This document shows positions 61,900 through 64,000 of a stretch of 64,000 nucleotides of DNA, one piece after another. Positions within the stretch are counted from its first letter, which is position 1; each line of letters begins with the position of its first letter. Made by a program: the position numbers and the translations under genes. The notes under the pieces were generated by a model. The model saw nothing but the letters and a program-made list of their open reading frames with translations, was not told the origin of the DNA and ran no database searches. This DNA is from Anas platyrhynchos (lineage: Eukaryota; Chordata; Aves; Anseriformes; Anatidae), in NCBI RefSeq assembly GCF_047663525.1, contig NC_092593.1, positions 27,244,501 through 27,308,500 of the forward strand, in the 5' to 3' direction.

Positions 61900-64000
61900 T
61901 AGGCACAATACATATTTTCTAAAATTCAGAGCTGCCTTTCAGAAGCAAATTTAGTTATTCTGTCAATGATAAAGAAGCATTATTATTTTGTTATGTGGAG
62001 ACCTCTACTTTATGCATGAGTTCTGTATCTTATTCCTAGGACACATGAGCTTTTAAATGATATATTCCAGGCCTTTATTACAGTGTTCTTTTGTGTGTCT
62101 GTCTTTCGTGTTGGGAAAAATGTTTGAAAGTTATTCTGGATTTTTTTTTTTTCTCTCCTCTTCTCAGAGTATGCCCCCCTTGGCATTTGGGAATTACGTT
62201 GTGAGTAGCAGGCCCCGACATTCTTTGGAGGGAATTCGCTCAGCACAGAGAATTTTGTTGATAATACTTTGTATCTAGCAGATCCACAAGGCAGTGGAGT
62301 TGTAAAGTCAGTGGTGGCAAAAGTGAAGTGTTTGCTGGAAAAGCTGCTGTCTGCTGCATCTTTGCTTTATGCATGTAAGATACAGATAGGAATATTCTAC
62401 CATAAGCATGTCATGTGGGATACCCTATCGTGTAGAACTCTGTTTATTACCTTTACAGTTGAAGGTAGTGAGAAGTTGAAGAATGGAGAAGGAAACAATT
62501 AAATTACAACAGTAGCCCAACCAAAATCTGGGAAAAGAGTGCTGAAGTCTGGATAGATTCTGCGAAGGGTGGATAAAAGAACTTCTGAGCAGCTCTTACA
62601 CTATGTGAAGTGGGACAAATCCTCAAATTAAACCACAGTTAGTTGTGAGTCAGTAGACCCAGTGGGAATCCACTCACTGGAAATCTTAAAGATGCCAAAA
62701 GTACTGGAGAGCACTGAAAGCAGTTCTGAGATCGCTCATGTAAGGTTGCTAGAAGAAGATAAACGACGAGGGGAGAGAGTGTGTGCGTGCTTGATTTGGA
62801 AACTGGTAGATAAAACTGGATTCTGGTGTTGGTTTGAAGAAGCCAGAAGACCTCTGTGGATTCAGGCAGAAGTGACTGTAAAAATCTGAGTCTAAGTAAG
62901 CAAAGTGCTAGTAATCTTCAGGTTTGTAACTGGCCTTCTCAAGCAGTACTAGCTTATCAGACAAAGTTTAAGAAACTAGCTTTAAGACTTCAACTTCCAG
63001 CTGAGGAAAGCTTATGTATAGCTATGTGAATGCGACTTAAAAGAATAGCAAATTTATTCTTGTGTGTCTGTTCAACCTCACCTCATGAGGTTAACCTCAT
63101 CTGCTGTATGAGATTGCAGTGGGCTGTGATGAGACTGAGCAAAGCACAACAATTAAAAACACAGAATAACAGGTTGAAGCGGGAATGTCCAGTCCAGCTG
63201 AATCCAGTTGATCAAGGCTGTTTCTAGTTGAGTATAGTACTAGGGTTTAAACATACTCATAATATGTATATATATTTTTTATTTAATTTACGTCTTGTCA
63301 GAATTTTCCATTTTCCTACCTGTGTCAGTTACTTCCAGCCTTGTCCAAATCACCCTGTTAAGTAGTTGAGGAAAGCAGTCCTTATATTTGTTATAATAAT
63401 CATGAAAAAGACAAAGAAGAAAAGGATATTATCAACACTCTTCGGTTTCAATGCTTTGTATATGTAATCCTTTTTAGAAGCTTCAAGCCTTGCCACATTA
63501 AATGTCATGAATGTTTGTATTGAGGTTATGGACTTGCACTATTTATAAAGTGTTTTCATTTTCTCACAGAAAATGTATAGCTTACCGTGATGTATATAGA
63601 GAAAGTAAGAAATGATTTTATGCAGCTAAAGTTATTTTTATATCAGCACTTTAAACGTATATCTGTTAAATACTGATATCAAAATGAAGGTTAAGACAAA
63701 TGATGAGACTTCAGTTATTATTCATAGCTATTGCTGTTGGAGTTGCAGGCATGGAGTGCCCATACTGTGGTCGCTCAGTGCCATCAAAAGGGGCTTTTAA
63801 GAGAACCACTGGTAACTGACCTCTGCAGGAGCTTCTCTGATAAGTATAATGCCTGATAAATGCAGCACGAAGAAACGATTTTATGAGCCAGTAGTCCCTG
63901 AGTTACTGTTTTATCAGGATTGCTAATAGCCTAATCTCAGTTTGAGATACCTATTATTATAAGTTGTTGTTAGTCATGAATTCCCATTACAACTATTTTG

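Larger units (their letters stand above)
54046..64000 (+). other. ADAM23: ADAM23 intron 3, runs past the window edge
   Basis: Starts GTAAGT. I searched by eye for the next conserved prodomain exon and did not find it, so the intron is at least 10 kb. It holds a CR1 copy (55.5 kb), a 10-bp-arm hairpin (59.1 kb), small tandem repeats (56.3 and 61.85 kb) and otherwise unremarkable AT-rich sequence. Confidence 0.75.

Noticed and set aside
57180..63230. Several 60-94-codon ORFs in ADAM23 intron 3 considered as the next ADAM23 exon
   Set aside because: None contains the expected prodomain residues following the LDLTLN segment, and none has an acceptor in the required phase 2 frame with coding similarity.
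1..64000. CRISPR arrays, tRNA/rRNA genes, integrated viral genes, bacterial-type operons
   Set aside because: No regularly spaced direct repeats, no tRNA-like or rRNA-like segments, and no retroviral gag/pol-like reading frames were seen on either strand.

Overview
The window looks like nuclear DNA of a bird. It is AT-rich non-coding sequence broken by two very GC-rich CpG islands. The genes are split into short exons with GT-AG introns. The recognisable interspersed repeats are 3' ends of CR1-type LINEs, the dominant avian/reptilian retrotransposon. I see no bacterial operons, CRISPR arrays, tRNA or rRNA genes, and no intact mobile element. I identify genes from protein motifs and from the ZDBF2-ADAM23 neighbourhood known in tetrapods (human 2q33.3). 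The exact species cannot be fixed from this sequence.

Layout: 1-7.4 kb is intergenic with no supportable gene. A CpG island at about 7.44-8.03 kb is the probable promoter and first exon of ZDBF2 (+ strand). ZDBF2 continues through two possible 52-nt N-terminal exons (11.5 and 12.1 kb). Two exons that together encode the DBF4-type zinc finger follow (12.68 and 13.6 kb). A single large exon (18.74-21.48 kb) and a small terminal coding exon (21.62-21.73 kb) complete it. The conservative product is 1,011 residues; with the upstream exons it would be 1,061. About 23 kb of AT-rich sequence follows, holding the ZDBF2 3' UTR, two CR1-type fragments and several short palindromes. A second CpG island (about 44.5-45.4 kb) carries the start of ADAM23 (+ strand). 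ADAM23 exons 1-3 lie at 45.05, 46.33 and 53.97 kb and encode the signal peptide and first part of the prodomain (159 residues). The rest of ADAM23 lies beyond the right edge. Introns 2 and 3 contain a perfect 19-bp inverted repeat and a CR1 copy.

The two genes are not known to act in one pathway. ZDBF2 is a DBF4-type zinc-finger protein, known in placental mammals as an imprinted gene. ADAM23 is a catalytically inactive, neuronal cell-surface ADAM. What they share here is orientation, CpG-island promoters and, in each island, a cluster of three TAACGG motifs.

I found no convincing new multi-gene system. The best leads are small-scale: the in-frame N-terminal extension of ZDBF2, the short avian-type ZDBF2 with a small extra C-terminal exon, the helically phased TAACGG repeats, a CTCF-like motif pair flanking the ZDBF2 promoter, an ADAM23-overlapping upstream ORF, and several perfect inverted repeats.
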